From contig NZ_JAJGAK010000002.1 in assembly GCF_020866925.1 (NCBI RefSeq), forward strand, positions 124,001-188,000: a DNA stretch of 64,000 bases, given 5' to 3'. This document shows, one piece after another, positions 26,477 to 35,777 of the stretch. The position numbers were made by a program, and so were the translations under genes. The notes beneath the pieces were generated by a model. The model ran no database searches. It was not told the DNA's origin and worked only from the letters and a program-made list of their open reading frames with translations. How positions within the stretch are numbered: position 1 is the first letter of the stretch; every line of letters starts with the position of its first letter. Source of the DNA: Noviluteimonas lactosilytica (lineage in GTDB: Bacteria; Pseudomonadota; Gammaproteobacteria; Xanthomonadales; Xanthomonadaceae).

Positions 26477-27262
26477 ATGGACCTGGACCTGACCGGCAAG
26501 CACGCGCTCGTATGCGGCGCTTCCGAAGGCATCGGCCGCGCCGCCGCGCGCGAGCTCGCGCTGCTCGGCGCCGACGTCACGCTGCTCGCGCGCCGCGCCG
26601 ACGTGCTCGAAAGGCTCGCCGCCGAACTGCCGTGCAGGGACGGCCAGCAACACGGCTGGCTCTCCGCCGACGCACTCGAAACCGATCGCCTTCGCGCGCA
26701 GGCGCAGGCGCTCGCCGCCGGCAAGCCGGTGCACATCCTCGTCAACAACACCGGCGGCCCGCCGGGCGGCCCGGTGCATGCGGCGGACAGCGATGCGTTC
26801 GAGCGCGCGTTCCGCCAGCATCTGCTCGCCAACCAGGCACTCGCGCAGGCGGTGCTGCCCGGCATGCGCGGCGCGCGTTTCGGCCGCATCGTCAACGTGA
26901 TCTCGACGTCGGTGAAGGAACCCATCGCGGGCCTCGGCGTGTCGAACACGATCCGCGGCGCGGTCGCGAGCTGGGCCAAGACGCTCGCCACCGAAGTCGG
27001 CGGCGACGGCATCACCGTCAACAACGTGCTGCCCGGTTACACGCGCACGCAACGCCTCGACCAGATCCTCGGCGACCGCGCGAAGGCCACCGGCAAGGAC
27101 AAAGACGCGATCGCCAAGGGCATGCTCGCGACGGTGCCCGCGGGGCGCTTCGCCGACGCCGCCGAGCTTGGCGCGGTGATCGCGTTCCTGTGCTCGCCCG
27201 CGGCGGGCTACATCAACGGTGTGAACCTGCCGGTCGACGGCGGGCGCACCAAGTCCCTGTAA
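26477..27262 (+). CDS. SDR-family oxidoreductase lacking canonical YxxxK, 261 aa
   Basis: The Rossmann motif is CGASEGIGRAAAR (residues 14-26) and the NNAG-equivalent is VNNTGGPPGG. The usual catalytic Tyr-x-x-x-Lys is not present: the segment reads EPIAGLGVSNTIRGAVASWAKTLA, with Asn-Thr-Ile-Arg at the expected place. Related atypical SDRs keep this NxxRxxxxxWxKTLA form. The C-terminal NGVNLPVDGG is normal. It sits between paiB and the aldehyde dehydrogenase, 10 bases before the latter, in the aminomuconate cluster. Its substrate is unknown; an aminomuconate- or oxalocrotonate-related role is only inference from context. Confidence 0.85.
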   Translation: MDLDLTGKHALVCGASEGIGRAAARELALLGADVTLLARRADVLERLAAELPCRDGQQHGWLSADALETDRLRAQAQALAAGKPVHILVNNTGGPPGGPVHAADSDAFERAFRQHLLANQALAQAVLPGMRGARFGRIVNVISTSVKEPIAGLGVSNTIRGAVASWAKTLATEVGGDGITVNNVLPGYTRTQRLDQILGDRAKATGKDKDAIAKGMLATVPAGRFADAAELGAVIAFLCSPAAGYINGVNLPVDGGRTKSL

Positions 27263-27272
27263 GCTTGCGCGC

Positions 27273-28694
27273 ATGCAGCTGACGCACTGGATCGATGGCG
27301 AAGCACGCGCAGCGGCCAGCGGCCGCTGGCTCGATGTCTTCGACCCCGCGACTGCGCAACCCTATGCACAGGTCGCCGCCGGCGACGCACGCGATGTCGA
27401 GGCCGCGCTCGCCGCGGCGCAGCGCGCATTCCCCGCGTGGTCGTCGCTGCCCAACAGCGAGCGCTCGCGGTGGATGGAGCGCCTCGCCGATGCGCTCGAA
27501 GCGCGGCTCGAAGACTTCGCGCATGCCGAATCGCGCGACGGCGGCAAGCCCATTCGCCTCGCGCGCGACGTCGAGATCCCGCGCGCGGTGAGCAACCTGC
27601 GCTTCTTCGCGCACGCCGCGACGCAGTTCTCCAGCGAATCGCACCACGGCCAGGCCGGCCTCAACTACACGTTGCGGCAGCCGCTCGGCATCGTCGGCAC
27701 GATCTCGCCCTGGAACCTGCCGCTGTACTTGTTCACGTGGAAGATCGCGCCCGCGCTCGCGGCCGGCAACACGGTGGTCGCCAAGCCGTCGGAGATCACG
27801 CCGCATACCGCAACGATGCTCGCCGAGCTCGCCGCGGACATCGGATTCCCGAAAGGCGTGCTCAACATCGTGCACGGCCTGGGTCCCGACGTCGGCGAAC
27901 CGCTCGTCGTCGATGCGCGCACCAAGGCGATCTCCTTCACCGGCAGCACCGCGGTGGGCAAGCGCATCGCCTCGCTCGCGGCGCCGCTGTTGAAGAAGAC
28001 CTCGCTGGAACTCGGCGGCAAGAACCCGACGCTGATCTTCGCCGACAGCGAGTGGGAACGGCACCTCGACACGATCGTGCGCTCCGCGTTCCAGAACAGC
28101 GGCCAGATCTGCCTGTGCGGATCGCGCCTGCTGATCGAACGGCGCATCTACGCCGAATTCCGCGACGCCTTCGTCGAACGCGCGCTCGCGCTGCGCATCG
28201 GCGATCCGATCGACGAGGACAACGACCTCGGTCCGCTCGTGTCGCAGGCGCACTTCGACAAGGTGGTCGGCGCGATCGCGCGTGCGCGCGCCGAAGGCGG
28301 CCAGGTGCGCTGCGGCGGCGTCGCATTGAAGCGTCCGGGCTGGTTCGTCGCACCGACGGTGATCGACGGTCTCGGCCCCGACTGCGCGACCAACCACGAC
28401 GAAATCTTCGGACCGGTCGCGACGCTGCAGCACTTCGAGAACGACGAGGATGCGATCGCCCGCGCGAACACGGGCGACTACGGCCTCGCCGCGTCGGTCT
28501 GGACGCGCGACCTCAATCGCGCACATCGCGTCGCCTCGCAACTGCGCACCGGCATGGTGTGGATCAACACGTGGCTGATGCGCGACCTGCGCACGCCGTT
28601 CGGCGGCATGGGCCAATCCGGCCTCGGCCGCGAGGGCGGACTGGAAGCGATGCGATTCTTTACCGAAGCCCGCAACGTCGGGATTGCGCTTTGA
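27273..28694 (+). CDS. Aldehyde dehydrogenase, probable 2-aminomuconate/2-hydroxymuconate semialdehyde DH, 473 aa
   Basis: This NAD-dependent dehydrogenase has catalytic Cys280 (NSGQICLCGSR) and Glu246 (LELGGKNP), and the cofactor loop GSTAVGKRIA. The C-terminal block TPFGGMGQSGLGREGG is also normal. Family (class 8-like) and the flanking RidA-type deaminase and 3-hydroxyanthranilate dioxygenase genes point to oxidation of 2-aminomuconate 6-semialdehyde to 2-aminomuconate. The order of genes downstream (carbonic anhydrase, deaminase, HAAO) supports this. Full length; ATG at 27273. The activity on aminomuconate semialdehyde is inferred from context, not shown. Confidence 0.92.
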   Translation: MQLTHWIDGEARAAASGRWLDVFDPATAQPYAQVAAGDARDVEAALAAAQRAFPAWSSLPNSERSRWMERLADALEARLEDFAHAESRDGGKPIRLARDVEIPRAVSNLRFFAHAATQFSSESHHGQAGLNYTLRQPLGIVGTISPWNLPLYLFTWKIAPALAAGNTVVAKPSEITPHTATMLAELAADIGFPKGVLNIVHGLGPDVGEPLVVDARTKAISFTGSTAVGKRIASLAAPLLKKTSLELGGKNPTLIFADSEWERHLDTIVRSAFQNSGQICLCGSRLLIERRIYAEFRDAFVERALALRIGDPIDEDNDLGPLVSQAHFDKVVGAIARARAEGGQVRCGGVALKRPGWFVAPTVIDGLGPDCATNHDEIFGPVATLQHFENDEDAIARANTGDYGLAASVWTRDLNRAHRVASQLRTGMVWINTWLMRDLRTPFGGMGQSGLGREGGLEAMRFFTEARNVGIAL

Positions 28695-28704
28695 CGGAGA
28701 TGCC

Positions 28705-29370
28705 ATGAGCCGCAAACTCGACGATCTGCTGCGCAACAACCGCGAGTGGGCCGAACAGGTCCGCCGCGACGACCCGACCTTCTTCAAGCGCCTGTCGAGC
28801 CAGCAGTCGCCGAAGTACCTGTGGATCGGCTGCTCCGACTCGCGCGTGCCGGCGAACCAGATCATGCGGCTCGACCCGGGCGAAGTCTTCGTCCACCGCA
28901 ACATCGCGAACGTGGTCGTGCACGCGGACCTCAACTGCCTGTCGGTCATCCAGTTCGCGGTCGACCTGCTGAAGGTCGAACACATCCTGGTCACCGGTCA
29001 CTACGGCTGCAGCGGCGTGCACGCGAGCATGACCGGCGCGCGCGTCGGCCTCGCCGACAACTGGCTGCGCCACGTCGGCGACGTGGCGATGAAGCACGCG
29101 GCGCTGCTGGAGGAAGTCGAACTCGAATCGATGCGCCATGCGCGTCTTTGCGAACTCAACGTGATCGAGCAGGTCACCAACGTGTGCCAGACGACGATCG
29201 TGCAGGACGCGTGGGCGCGCGGCCAGACGCTCACCGTGCATGGCTGGTGTTATTCGCTGCTCGACGGGCGCGTCAACGATCTCGAACTCGGCGTCGCGGG
29301 GCCGGAGGAACTCCAGCCCGCGTACGACGCCGCCCTCGCCCGCATCCGAAATTCGAAGGCCCGCGCATGA
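28705..29370 (+). CDS. can: Beta-class carbonic anhydrase, 221 aa
   Basis: The enzyme interconverts CO2 and bicarbonate. Zinc ligands are Cys43, His99 and Cys102 ([18 protein letters not shown]), with the Asp45-Arg47 dyad. Length matches E. coli Can. The ATG at 28705 has GGAG five bases upstream, and an upstream in-frame ATG (28684) lies inside the preceding gene end. The stop overlaps the next start (ATGA). Standing between the semialdehyde dehydrogenase and the deaminase, it is an odd member of the operon; it may handle CO2 from ACMS decarboxylase or simply be cotranscribed. Confidence 0.95.
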   Translation: MSRKLDDLLRNNREWAEQVRRDDPTFFKRLSSQQSPKYLWIGCSDSRVPANQIMRLDPGEVFVHRNIANVVVHADLNCLSVIQFAVDLLKVEHILVTGHYGCSGVHASMTGARVGLADNWLRHVGDVAMKHAALLEEVELESMRHARLCELNVIEQVTNVCQTTIVQDAWARGQTLTVHGWCYSLLDGRVNDLELGVAGPEELQPAYDAALARIRNSKARA

Positions 29371-29831
29371 GCGACGCGAACCAGAACGGCTTGATCGAGA
29401 ACCGCGTGATCCAGGCGTCCACGGCGCCGAAGCCGGTCGGCGTGTATCCGCACGCGCGCCGCGTCGGCGACCTGCTGTTCCTGTCGGGCATCGGCCCGCG
29501 CGATCCGGCGACCAACGACATCGCCGGCAACGAGTATTTCGCCGACGGCCGCGTGCGCAAGTACGACATCGCCGCGCAGACGCGCGCGGTGTTCGCCAAC
29601 GTGCGCGCGGTCCTCGAAGCCAGCGGCGCGCGGTGGGAAGACCTCGTCGACGTCACCGTGTACCTCACCGACATGGGGCGCGACTTCAAGGCGTACAACG
29701 CCGTGTGGGCCGAACACTTCGCCGACCCGTCGACCGCCCCGTGCCGCACCACGCTTGGCATCACCGCGCTGCCGACGCCGATCGCGATCGAGCTCAAGTG
29801 CGTCGCGAGCCTGCGCCGACCGGAGGATTGA
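29367..29831 (+). CDS. RidA-family protein, probable 2-aminomuconate deaminase, 154 aa
   Basis: This Rid/YER057c/UK114 family member has the block [22 protein letters not shown], a conserved tail with [23 protein letters not shown], and the Arg at the active-site position. Compared with true RidA (about 128 residues) it is longer at the N-terminus, as in AmnD/2-aminomuconate deaminases. The neighbours (aminomuconate semialdehyde dehydrogenase, HAAO) make conversion of 2-aminomuconate to 4-oxalocrotonate the most likely activity. Overlaps can by 4 bases. Full length. Confidence 0.85.
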   Translation: MSDANQNGLIENRVIQASTAPKPVGVYPHARRVGDLLFLSGIGPRDPATNDIAGNEYFADGRVRKYDIAAQTRAVFANVRAVLEASGARWEDLVDVTVYLTDMGRDFKAYNAVWAEHFADPSTAPCRTTLGITALPTPIAIELKCVASLRRPED

Positions 29832-29833
29832 CC

Positions 29834-30364
29834 ATGCTGCCCGCACCGCTCGACCTGCAGGCCTGGATCGAGGAACACCGCCACCTGCTCAAGCCGCCGG
29901 TCGGCAACAAGGTCGTGTTCTCCGGCGACTTCATCGTGATGATCGTCGGCGGCCCGAACCAGCGCACCGACTATCACTGGGACGAAGGCGCCGAGTGGTT
30001 CTACCAGCTCGAAGGCGAGATGGTCCTGCGCATCCAGGAGGATGGCGCCGTGCGCGACATCCCGATCCGCGCCGGCCAGACCTTCCTGCTGCCGCCGCGC
30101 GTGCCGCACTCGCCGCAGCGCATGCCCGACTCGGTCGGCATCGTCATCGAACGCAAGCGCCTGGACCACGAGCTCGACGGCCTGCTGTGGTACTGCGAGC
30201 AGTGCAACACGAAGCTGTACGAAGAATTCTTCAAGCTCGTCGACATCGAAAACGACTTTCCTGTCGTCTTCGATCGCTTCTACTCGTCGGCCGAGCACCG
30301 CACGTGCAAGCAGTGCGGGCATCTGAATCCTGCGCCTGCCAAGTACGTGATGCCTGATACCTGA
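29834..30364 (+). CDS. nbaC: 3-hydroxyanthranilate 3,4-dioxygenase, 176 aa
   Basis: The iron enzyme opens the ring of 3-hydroxyanthranilate to 2-amino-3-carboxymuconate 6-semialdehyde. Iron ligands are His48, Glu54 and His92 ([19 protein letters not shown]), each three less than in the Cupriavidus enzyme. The C-terminal rubredoxin-like site is present as CEQC (121-124) and CKQC (158-161). Length is normal. It is the last gene of the cluster; a long stem-loop begins 31 bases after the stop. The product is used by the ACMS decarboxylase encoded at 43.9 kb, or can cyclise to quinolinate. Confidence 0.96.
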   Translation: MLPAPLDLQAWIEEHRHLLKPPVGNKVVFSGDFIVMIVGGPNQRTDYHWDEGAEWFYQLEGEMVLRIQEDGAVRDIPIRAGQTFLLPPRVPHSPQRMPDSVGIVIERKRLDHELDGLLWYCEQCNTKLYEEFFKLVDIENDFPVVFDRFYSSAEHRTCKQCGHLNPAPAKYVMPDT

Positions 30365-30395
30365 CGACTGTCGGGCAACGTAGCTTCGGAAGGGC

Positions 30396-30523
30396 GGAGG
30401 GACATGCACACGCATATTCCCCTCCGCCGGTCCTGGCGCGCGCCATCCATGGCCAGCCAAGGCCCGTGCGCACGGCCATCCATGGCCGTGCTCGGAGGGG
30501 AATATGCGTGTGCATGCCCCTCC
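30396..30523. repeat. Stem-loop cassette C: 31-bp arms around CCATCCATGG cores
   Basis: Left arm 30396-30426 and right arm 30493-30523 are reverse complements over 31 bp with one mismatch (key segment CATGCACACGCATATTCCCC). The loop contains two core copies, GCCATCCATGGC (about 30442-30453) and the palindrome 30471-30490 (CACGGCCAT-CC-ATGGCCGTG). Arms are unrelated to those of cassettes A and B; only the core type is shared. It lies between convergent gene ends and could end transcription. Confidence 0.9.
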
Positions 30524-30581
30524 TCACTGACGTTTCGTTGCCCCCACTTCATCGGGTGACAAGCAACAGCGCAGTGCTTGA

Positions 30582-31472
30582 TCAGACTTCCGCGGTCGCC
30601 AGGTCCGGGCCGGCGTCTGCTGCGCAGACATCGCGCCAGAAGAAGTACGCGAGCGCGAAGCTGACCACGTAGACCGCCATCGCGAAGGCGAAGTACAGCG
30701 GCACGATCACGGCGAAGGCCACGTACTCGTGGACGAAGCTGGCGATGGCGCCCAGCACGATCAGCACGAGTCCGAACAGCAGGACCAGCACGATGCCGCC
30801 GACGGTGATCGCGAGGGCGAGGATCAGCATCGGCACCAGGTTCTTGAACGCGCCGGTGACGCCATCCACGAGCGCCTCGCCGACGCCGCGGCGGCCGATC
30901 GCGATCTGGCCGAAGCCGATCGCCCAGATGCCCGACACCGGGAGCATCAACGCGAACATCGTGCCGACCATGCGCCACATGCCCGCTTGCACGACTTCCG
31001 GCTCGAGCTGCGGCGCCGCGATCGCGCCGTCGGTGAATCGGCTCAGGAAGAAATCGCCGATGCCCGTCGCCGCGGTGAGTATCGCCACCGCGATCACCAC
31101 GACATACAGGACCATCATGACCAGCCCGAACACGATGCTCGGCATCGCAACACCGTTGCGGTAGGCCGCGAAGACGTCGCGCGCCCGCACGGGCTGGCCA
31201 CGTTCGATCGCATCGACCACCTGCAGGAAACCGGCGAGAACGGGCGACAACGCGAGTCCGGCGATGAACGCGATCACCATCGCGCCGACGAACGCCATCA
31301 TGTCGCCCGGCATGCCGAGCTGGATCGGCATCGTGATCAGCGAAGGAATCATCGACACGAGGAACAACAGCAACGCCGCGAGCAGCAACGTGCCCGGCTT
31401 GCGCGCACCTACGTTCACCGCGTTGCGCAGCCAGCCGAATCCGGCCAGCGGCGAAGTCATGCGAGTCGCCAT
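30582..31472 (-). CDS. Polytopic membrane protein (DUF4013/BPSS1780-like), 296 aa
   Basis: Five or six long hydrophobic segments are visible (PGTLLLAALLLFLVSMIPSLI, MMAFVGAMVIAFIAGLAL, IVFGLVMMVLYVVVIAVAIL, ILALAITVGGIVLVLLFGLVLIVLGAIA, AFAVIVPLYFAFAMAVYVVSFALAYFF). The general pattern, with N-terminal GFGWLRNAVN, resembles BPSS1780/DUF4013-type membrane proteins of unknown function. No catalytic motif. GGGGAGGG lies six bases before the ATG at 31472. It follows the small anchored protein gene by 56 bases and may be the last gene of the di-heme peroxidase transcription unit. Confidence 0.7.
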   Translation of the reverse strand: MATRMTSPLAGFGWLRNAVNVGARKPGTLLLAALLLFLVSMIPSLITMPIQLGMPGDMMAFVGAMVIAFIAGLALSPVLAGFLQVVDAIERGQPVRARDVFAAYRNGVAMPSIVFGLVMMVLYVVVIAVAILTAATGIGDFFLSRFTDGAIAAPQLEPEVVQAGMWRMVGTMFALMLPVSGIWAIGFGQIAIGRRGVGEALVDGVTGAFKNLVPMLILALAITVGGIVLVLLFGLVLIVLGAIASFVHEYVAFAVIVPLYFAFAMAVYVVSFALAYFFWRDVCAADAGPDLATAEV

Positions 31473-31528
31473 GCAACCCTCCCCAGGGTCTTGGTTGATC
31501 GAGCCCGATCGAATCGAGCGACCCGAGT

Positions 31529-32107
31529 CTACTGCACGGGCGGCGACTGCACGAAGGCGACTTCCATCGCGTCGGGATGACGCGTCGCGCGCACCTGCAG
31601 GACCTTGCGCTGGCCGCCCGCGCTCGCGACCAGCTGCGCTTCGCCGGGCTCGCGCACGACGATGGTCACCTGCCCCGGTTCGTCGCGGCTGATCGCGATC
31701 ATTTTCGGATCGCTCGTGGACCAGTCGCCGCTGAGGTCGATGGTCGTGCCGTCGTCGCCGACCTTCTGCAGTTTCGCGTAGGTCGTGTATTGCTTGCCCG
31801 GCTGCGCGAACGCGAACGTCGCCGGCGAGACCCAGCGTTCGCCGAGGTAGTGGCCGGAGGTGATGTCGCGATCGAGCTTGAAGGCGACGACGATCTTTTC
31901 GCGCGCGGGCGTGGCCGCGGTCGCGCTCCCCGACGGCGAGGCCGTCGCGCGATCGCCCGGCGCCGCGCGATCCGCCCCTGCATCGCGCGTGGCCGCGGGC
32001 GGCGACGCCAGCGATGGCGGCACGTCCTTCGTCCGGATCGCATTCGCCAGTCCGAGCGCGACGACCAGCAGGCCGATCCCGACGACCACTTTCCCCAACG
32101 TGCGCAT
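31529..32107 (-). CDS. Hypothetical N-terminally anchored protein, 192 aa
   Basis: One N-terminal hydrophobic segment (KVVVGIGLLVVALGLANAI) is followed by a low-complexity Ala/Ser/Pro linker (about 28-68) and a beta-rich domain of ~120 residues (IVVAFKLDRDITSGHYLGERWVS, VTIVVREPGEAQLVASAG) that looks like an immunoglobulin-type or invasin-like fold. No family is certain. It begins 15 bases after the stop of the di-heme peroxidase gene on the same strand, so it is probably cotranscribed and may be a periplasmic partner. Confidence 0.7.
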   Translation of the reverse strand: MRTLGKVVVGIGLLVVALGLANAIRTKDVPPSLASPPAATRDAGADRAAPGDRATASPSGSATAATPAREKIVVAFKLDRDITSGHYLGERWVSPATFAFAQPGKQYTTYAKLQKVGDDGTTIDLSGDWSTSDPKMIAISRDEPGQVTIVVREPGEAQLVASAGGQRKVLQVRATRHPDAMEVAFVQSPPVQ

Positions 32108-32122
32108 GTTCCCTGCCCTCGT

Positions 32123-35100
32123 CTACTGGTCGAAGTGGTCGTTGTTGGTGCCCGCGATCACCGTGCGCGAGACGTTGAGGAACGCCGGCAGTCGCGCCGC
32201 GTGACCTGCCGCGCCGACCGCGGTGAGGCGGCGGAAGCAGATCGTCGTACCGCAGCTGCTGGTCGCGGTGCTCTGCGCCAGCATACTCGCGCGGCCGGTG
32301 GTGTTGTCCGGCGCGCGGCCGTCGTTCGGGATGAAGAGCTCGGGCCGGTCGAACGGCGCCTGTTCGCGCGCGACGCGTTCGTCGGTGAGCGCGAGCAGGA
32401 ACACCGTGAGCGCGACGCGGTCCGCCGGACCCAGCACCGTCTGGATTTCGTGGTCGAGGTCGACCACGTTGAAGTCGCGATTCGCGCCGCTGGTCAGCGG
32501 GAAATCGCCGCCGTGCGCGTAGAAGTTCACGACCTGGCGCAGCGTCAGCTTGCCGCCGTTGTGGAAGTACGGCCCCGTCAGTTCCGCGTTGCGCAGGCTC
32601 GGCACCTTCGCGCCGCCCATGCCGCCGATGCGATTGACGTTCGGGAACGTCCCCATCAACGCCCCCTGCGCCGCGTTGGTCTGCATGTTGAGCGTCGCTT
32701 CCGGATTGAACGGACCCAGCACGTCGAGGAAGCCCTCCTGGATCGGCACGTTGATGACGGTGTTCGCACCGATGTCGATCTCGTCGTACACCGGGTGCGA
32801 GGTCCCGAGCACGAACGGCGGCACCCAGCGCGCCAGGGTCGTCGGCAACAACGGACGCCGCACGATCGGCGCGAAGCCCGGATTGATGTTCTGGTCCTGT
32901 GCCGTGCGCGCGTACAGGCCGCCGGTGGTGCAGCGCGGCGAACACGATGCCTCTGCGTTCGGATCGAACGTCGGCAACGCGGTGCCGGCCACGTAGTTGC
33001 GGCCGCCGAGGTTCTTCAGCTGCATCGCGACGTGCGACAGCGGCCAGCCGAATCCGTCCCGACCGCCGCGCAACGCGTCTTCCCCGACCGGACGCACGCC
33101 GATGTTGTACATGCCGGTGTCGAAGAACGCCGCGCCCTGCGGACGCGCTCGCCCGTCGGCGTCGAGGTCGAAGCGCGGGTTGATGAAGTCGCGCCGGATC
33201 GCGCTCGATGCGTTGCGGTTGACCAGATCCTCGAGCATGAAGCCGGTCACCGTGCGCGGCATGCCGAGTCCCTTGCGCGCGAGCTTGGTGCCGGGCGTCG
33301 AGAACTCTCGCACGAAATCCTGCATCGTCAGGCGACTCACCATCTGCCAGTTGTTGGTGCTGAGCAGCCCGCCGCCGTGGCAGTTCGCGCAACGCGCCGC
33401 GCGGAAGTTCGCGTTGCGTCCGCTGAGGTTGGTGCCGTAGAACAGGTCGAGGCCCAGCAGCCGGTCGGTCGTGCTCACCGCGCGATTGAATCCTTCCACC
33501 TGCGTCAGGCACGGCTGCGTGTTCCCGTTCGCCGTGCACAGCGGGATCAGCTGGTTGAACCCGCGCACCGCCTGCGGATTGCGATCGAGGAAGCGATCGA
33601 GCGGCGAGTCGTCGGAGATGAGGATGTCGATGTAGGCCTGCATCCCCAGGCCCGCGAACAACGGGAAGTTCGCCTCCATCTGGGTGAACTGCAGGCGGTC
33701 GGTCGGCGACGCCGTGTTCGCCGCGATCGTCAGCACGAACCCATCGAACGGATCGCAGCCCGTCGGCGACAGGATGCCGTTGTTGGCGCTCGTGCAGTTG
33801 CGCACCGCACCGTTGAGGTGCGCCGCGGTGTTCTGCCACAGCGTCGGGAAGTAAGCCTGCTGGATCAGTTCGCGATACGTCATGCACAGGCCGGGCCGCC
33901 CCGCGGCCACCGGACGACCGAGCGCACGGCACTGGCTGCCGCCCTGGTTGGAGAACGGCCCGAGCGCGCTGTCGCTCGTCGACACCAATTGATTCGCCAA
34001 TGGCGTGACATTGGGCCGCGCCGCGCTGCCGTCGCCCTGCAACAGCTTCTTCGCGATCTTGTGCCAGTTGCGCCCGCGGAAGGACATCTCGAAGTCCGAC
34101 AGCGCAGGCCCGATGATCTGCGAGGCGATGCTGGAGAAACGGATCAGCTGCCGCGTCCCCTGCAACGTGCCGCCGGAATCGACGAACACGTGCGCCTGCG
34201 GATCGGTCGCGCCGAACACGCTGCCGCCGTTGAAGTCGTGGCTCGCGCGGCCGTCCCAGAAGTTGTCGTAGTAGAACGCCGAATTGATCATCGTCGGCGT
34301 GTTGCGGGGCTCCACGCGACGCAGGTTGCGATAGATCGGGATCTCGTCCGTCACCGCCGCGCCGATGTCGGGCAGCAGCACGCGCACGCCGTTGTTCAGC
34401 GCCGCGAACGCAGTCGTGCCGGGCACGGGGATGTCGGTGAACCTGCGCAGGCGCACGCCCATCGAACCGACCACGTCGTTGCTGTCGCGCGAGACGTTCG
34501 TCGGATTGAGCAGCGGCTCACCGGGGATCGCCTGGTTGACCAGGCGATGGGTCGGGAAGTCGCTCGCGACGATGTCCTGGTTGACGTTCTGGTCGGCCGT
34601 CGTCGGCGGCGTCGTGAGATGTCGATTGCGGAACAGGCTCAGCTGCGTGTCGCCGCCGAGGTGGTTCGGGTTGAGAGAGTTGCGCACGCGCGTGTCGGTG
34701 CCCGCCGAGAAATGGCACGACGCGCAGGCCTGCACGCCATCGCTGCCGAGCTGCATGTCCCAGAACAGCGCCTTGCCGAGCGCGATCGCCGACTGCTGGT
34801 TGCGGATGTAGTTGTTCGGATTCGACGCGGTGAGCGCGGACGCGCGCCCGGATAGCGCGGCAGTCGAATTGACGAGGTAGTTCTGGCCGATGCTCGGTTT
34901 GCGCAAACTCGTGGGCAGGCCGCGCGCGTTGCCGTTGGTCAGGCGCGTGGGATCGATCAGGCGGCCGGTGTTGCCGGTGCAGGCCGCGCGCGTCTCGGTG
35001 AAGTTGGCGAGCGCATCGTTGCCGCACACCGCGGCCGCGGAATAGCCCGTGGGTTCTCCCGGGTCGCCGCCGTCGTTGCGCAGCGGACTGTTGTAATCGA

Positions 35101-35608
35101 TGACCGGTCGAGCACCGTTGGGAATGCGCGAAGCCCCCGACGACACGGGTCCGCGGCTGGCGAAACTCGCAAGGCCGGGGAACGCAGGATCGAGCAGGCG
35201 CGACTGCTCGCCCGTCGCCGGGTTGTAGTTCAGCGGATGCACGACGAGCCGCGGCAGCAGCGCGTCGTTGCACGGCGGCAGCCCGGTCGACGCATCGTAG
35301 GTGCATCCCGCGGGCAGGAACGAACGCCTGCGCTGCACGGTCGCGCAACGCGCCGCATAACCCTGCGCATTGCCGAGCATGGCCTGCCCCGACGGACAGG
35401 CGCCGACGGCGTTCGGCGTGTCGAGCAAACGTTCGATCTCGTTCCAGGTCGGCATCTGCTTGAGCGACTGGAAGGGGATCGCGGGGCGCATCACGAAGTC
35501 CGCGGGAATCCCCGTGCTCGGCGCGACCAACGTATCCCCCGCGGCTGCAAGCAACGCCCCCGCCCCGCACATCAGGCAAAACGCCAACGCGTTCCGTCGG
35601 GTGTCCAT
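32123..35608 (-). CDS. Large di-heme cytochrome c peroxidase/MauG-like protein B, 1161 aa
   Basis: A signal peptide (ALAFCLMCGAGALLAAAG) sends the protein to the periplasm. Two heme c sites are present: CASCH at 295-299 and CANCH at 740-744. Between them lie the peroxidase-family blocks NTPTMINSAFYYDNFWDGRAS and DFEMSFRGRNWHKIAKK, and after the second heme come KVPSLRNAELTGPYFHNGG and the closing PAFLNVSRTV. The heme motifs are about 445 residues apart; in MauG and bacterial peroxidases the spacing is around 150, so a very large insertion is present. Closely related in length and sequence to the gene upstream (35852-39328). Oxidation of an unknown substrate is likely; RoxA-like rubber oxygenase is possible but the length does not fit. 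Confidence 0.88.
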   Translation of the reverse strand: MDTRRNALAFCLMCGAGALLAAAGDTLVAPSTGIPADFVMRPAIPFQSLKQMPTWNEIERLLDTPNAVGACPSGQAMLGNAQGYAARCATVQRRRSFLPAGCTYDASTGLPPCNDALLPRLVVHPLNYNPATGEQSRLLDPAFPGLASFASRGPVSSGASRIPNGARPVIDYNSPLRNDGGDPGEPTGYSAAAVCGNDALANFTETRAACTGNTGRLIDPTRLTNGNARGLPTSLRKPSIGQNYLVNSTAALSGRASALTASNPNNYIRNQQSAIALGKALFWDMQLGSDGVQACASCHFSAGTDTRVRNSLNPNHLGGDTQLSLFRNRHLTTPPTTADQNVNQDIVASDFPTHRLVNQAIPGEPLLNPTNVSRDSNDVVGSMGVRLRRFTDIPVPGTTAFAALNNGVRVLLPDIGAAVTDEIPIYRNLRRVEPRNTPTMINSAFYYDNFWDGRASHDFNGGSVFGATDPQAHVFVDSGGTLQGTRQLIRFSSIASQIIGPALSDFEMSFRGRNWHKIAKKLLQGDGSAARPNVTPLANQLVSTSDSALGPFSNQGGSQCRALGRPVAAGRPGLCMTYRELIQQAYFPTLWQNTAAHLNGAVRNCTSANNGILSPTGCDPFDGFVLTIAANTASPTDRLQFTQMEANFPLFAGLGMQAYIDILISDDSPLDRFLDRNPQAVRGFNQLIPLCTANGNTQPCLTQVEGFNRAVSTTDRLLGLDLFYGTNLSGRNANFRAARCANCHGGGLLSTNNWQMVSRLTMQDFVREFSTPGTKLARKGLGMPRTVTGFMLEDLVNRNASSAIRRDFINPRFDLDADGRARPQGAAFFDTGMYNIGVRPVGEDALRGGRDGFGWPLSHVAMQLKNLGGRNYVAGTALPTFDPNAEASCSPRCTTGGLYARTAQDQNINPGFAPIVRRPLLPTTLARWVPPFVLGTSHPVYDEIDIGANTVINVPIQEGFLDVLGPFNPEATLNMQTNAAQGALMGTFPNVNRIGGMGGAKVPSLRNAELTGPYFHNGGKLTLRQVVNFYAHGGDFPLTSGANRDFNVVDLDHEIQTVLGPADRVALTVFLLALTDERVAREQAPFDRPELFIPNDGRAPDNTTGRASMLAQSTATSSCGTTICFRRLTAVGAAGHAARLPAFLNVSRTVIAGTNNDHFDQ

Positions 35609-35777
35609 GCCGTGCTCCTTGCGCGCGCCAGCGCGATGCTCGCAGGCGCGGCGACGGCATTCACGGGATCACGATGAAACCCAATGCGCGGGGCGCGTGC
35701 GGCGTCTTGTTCGGCGCGTACTGCTTCTACCGAGTGCGAACGGGGCGACTCGTTCCCTGCGGACACGGCGGACGACC

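Noticed and set aside
32123-35608. RoxA-type rubber oxygenase
   Set aside because: Heme motifs and general fold are compatible, but RoxA is about 680 residues and has another heme spacing, so the specific name is not supported.
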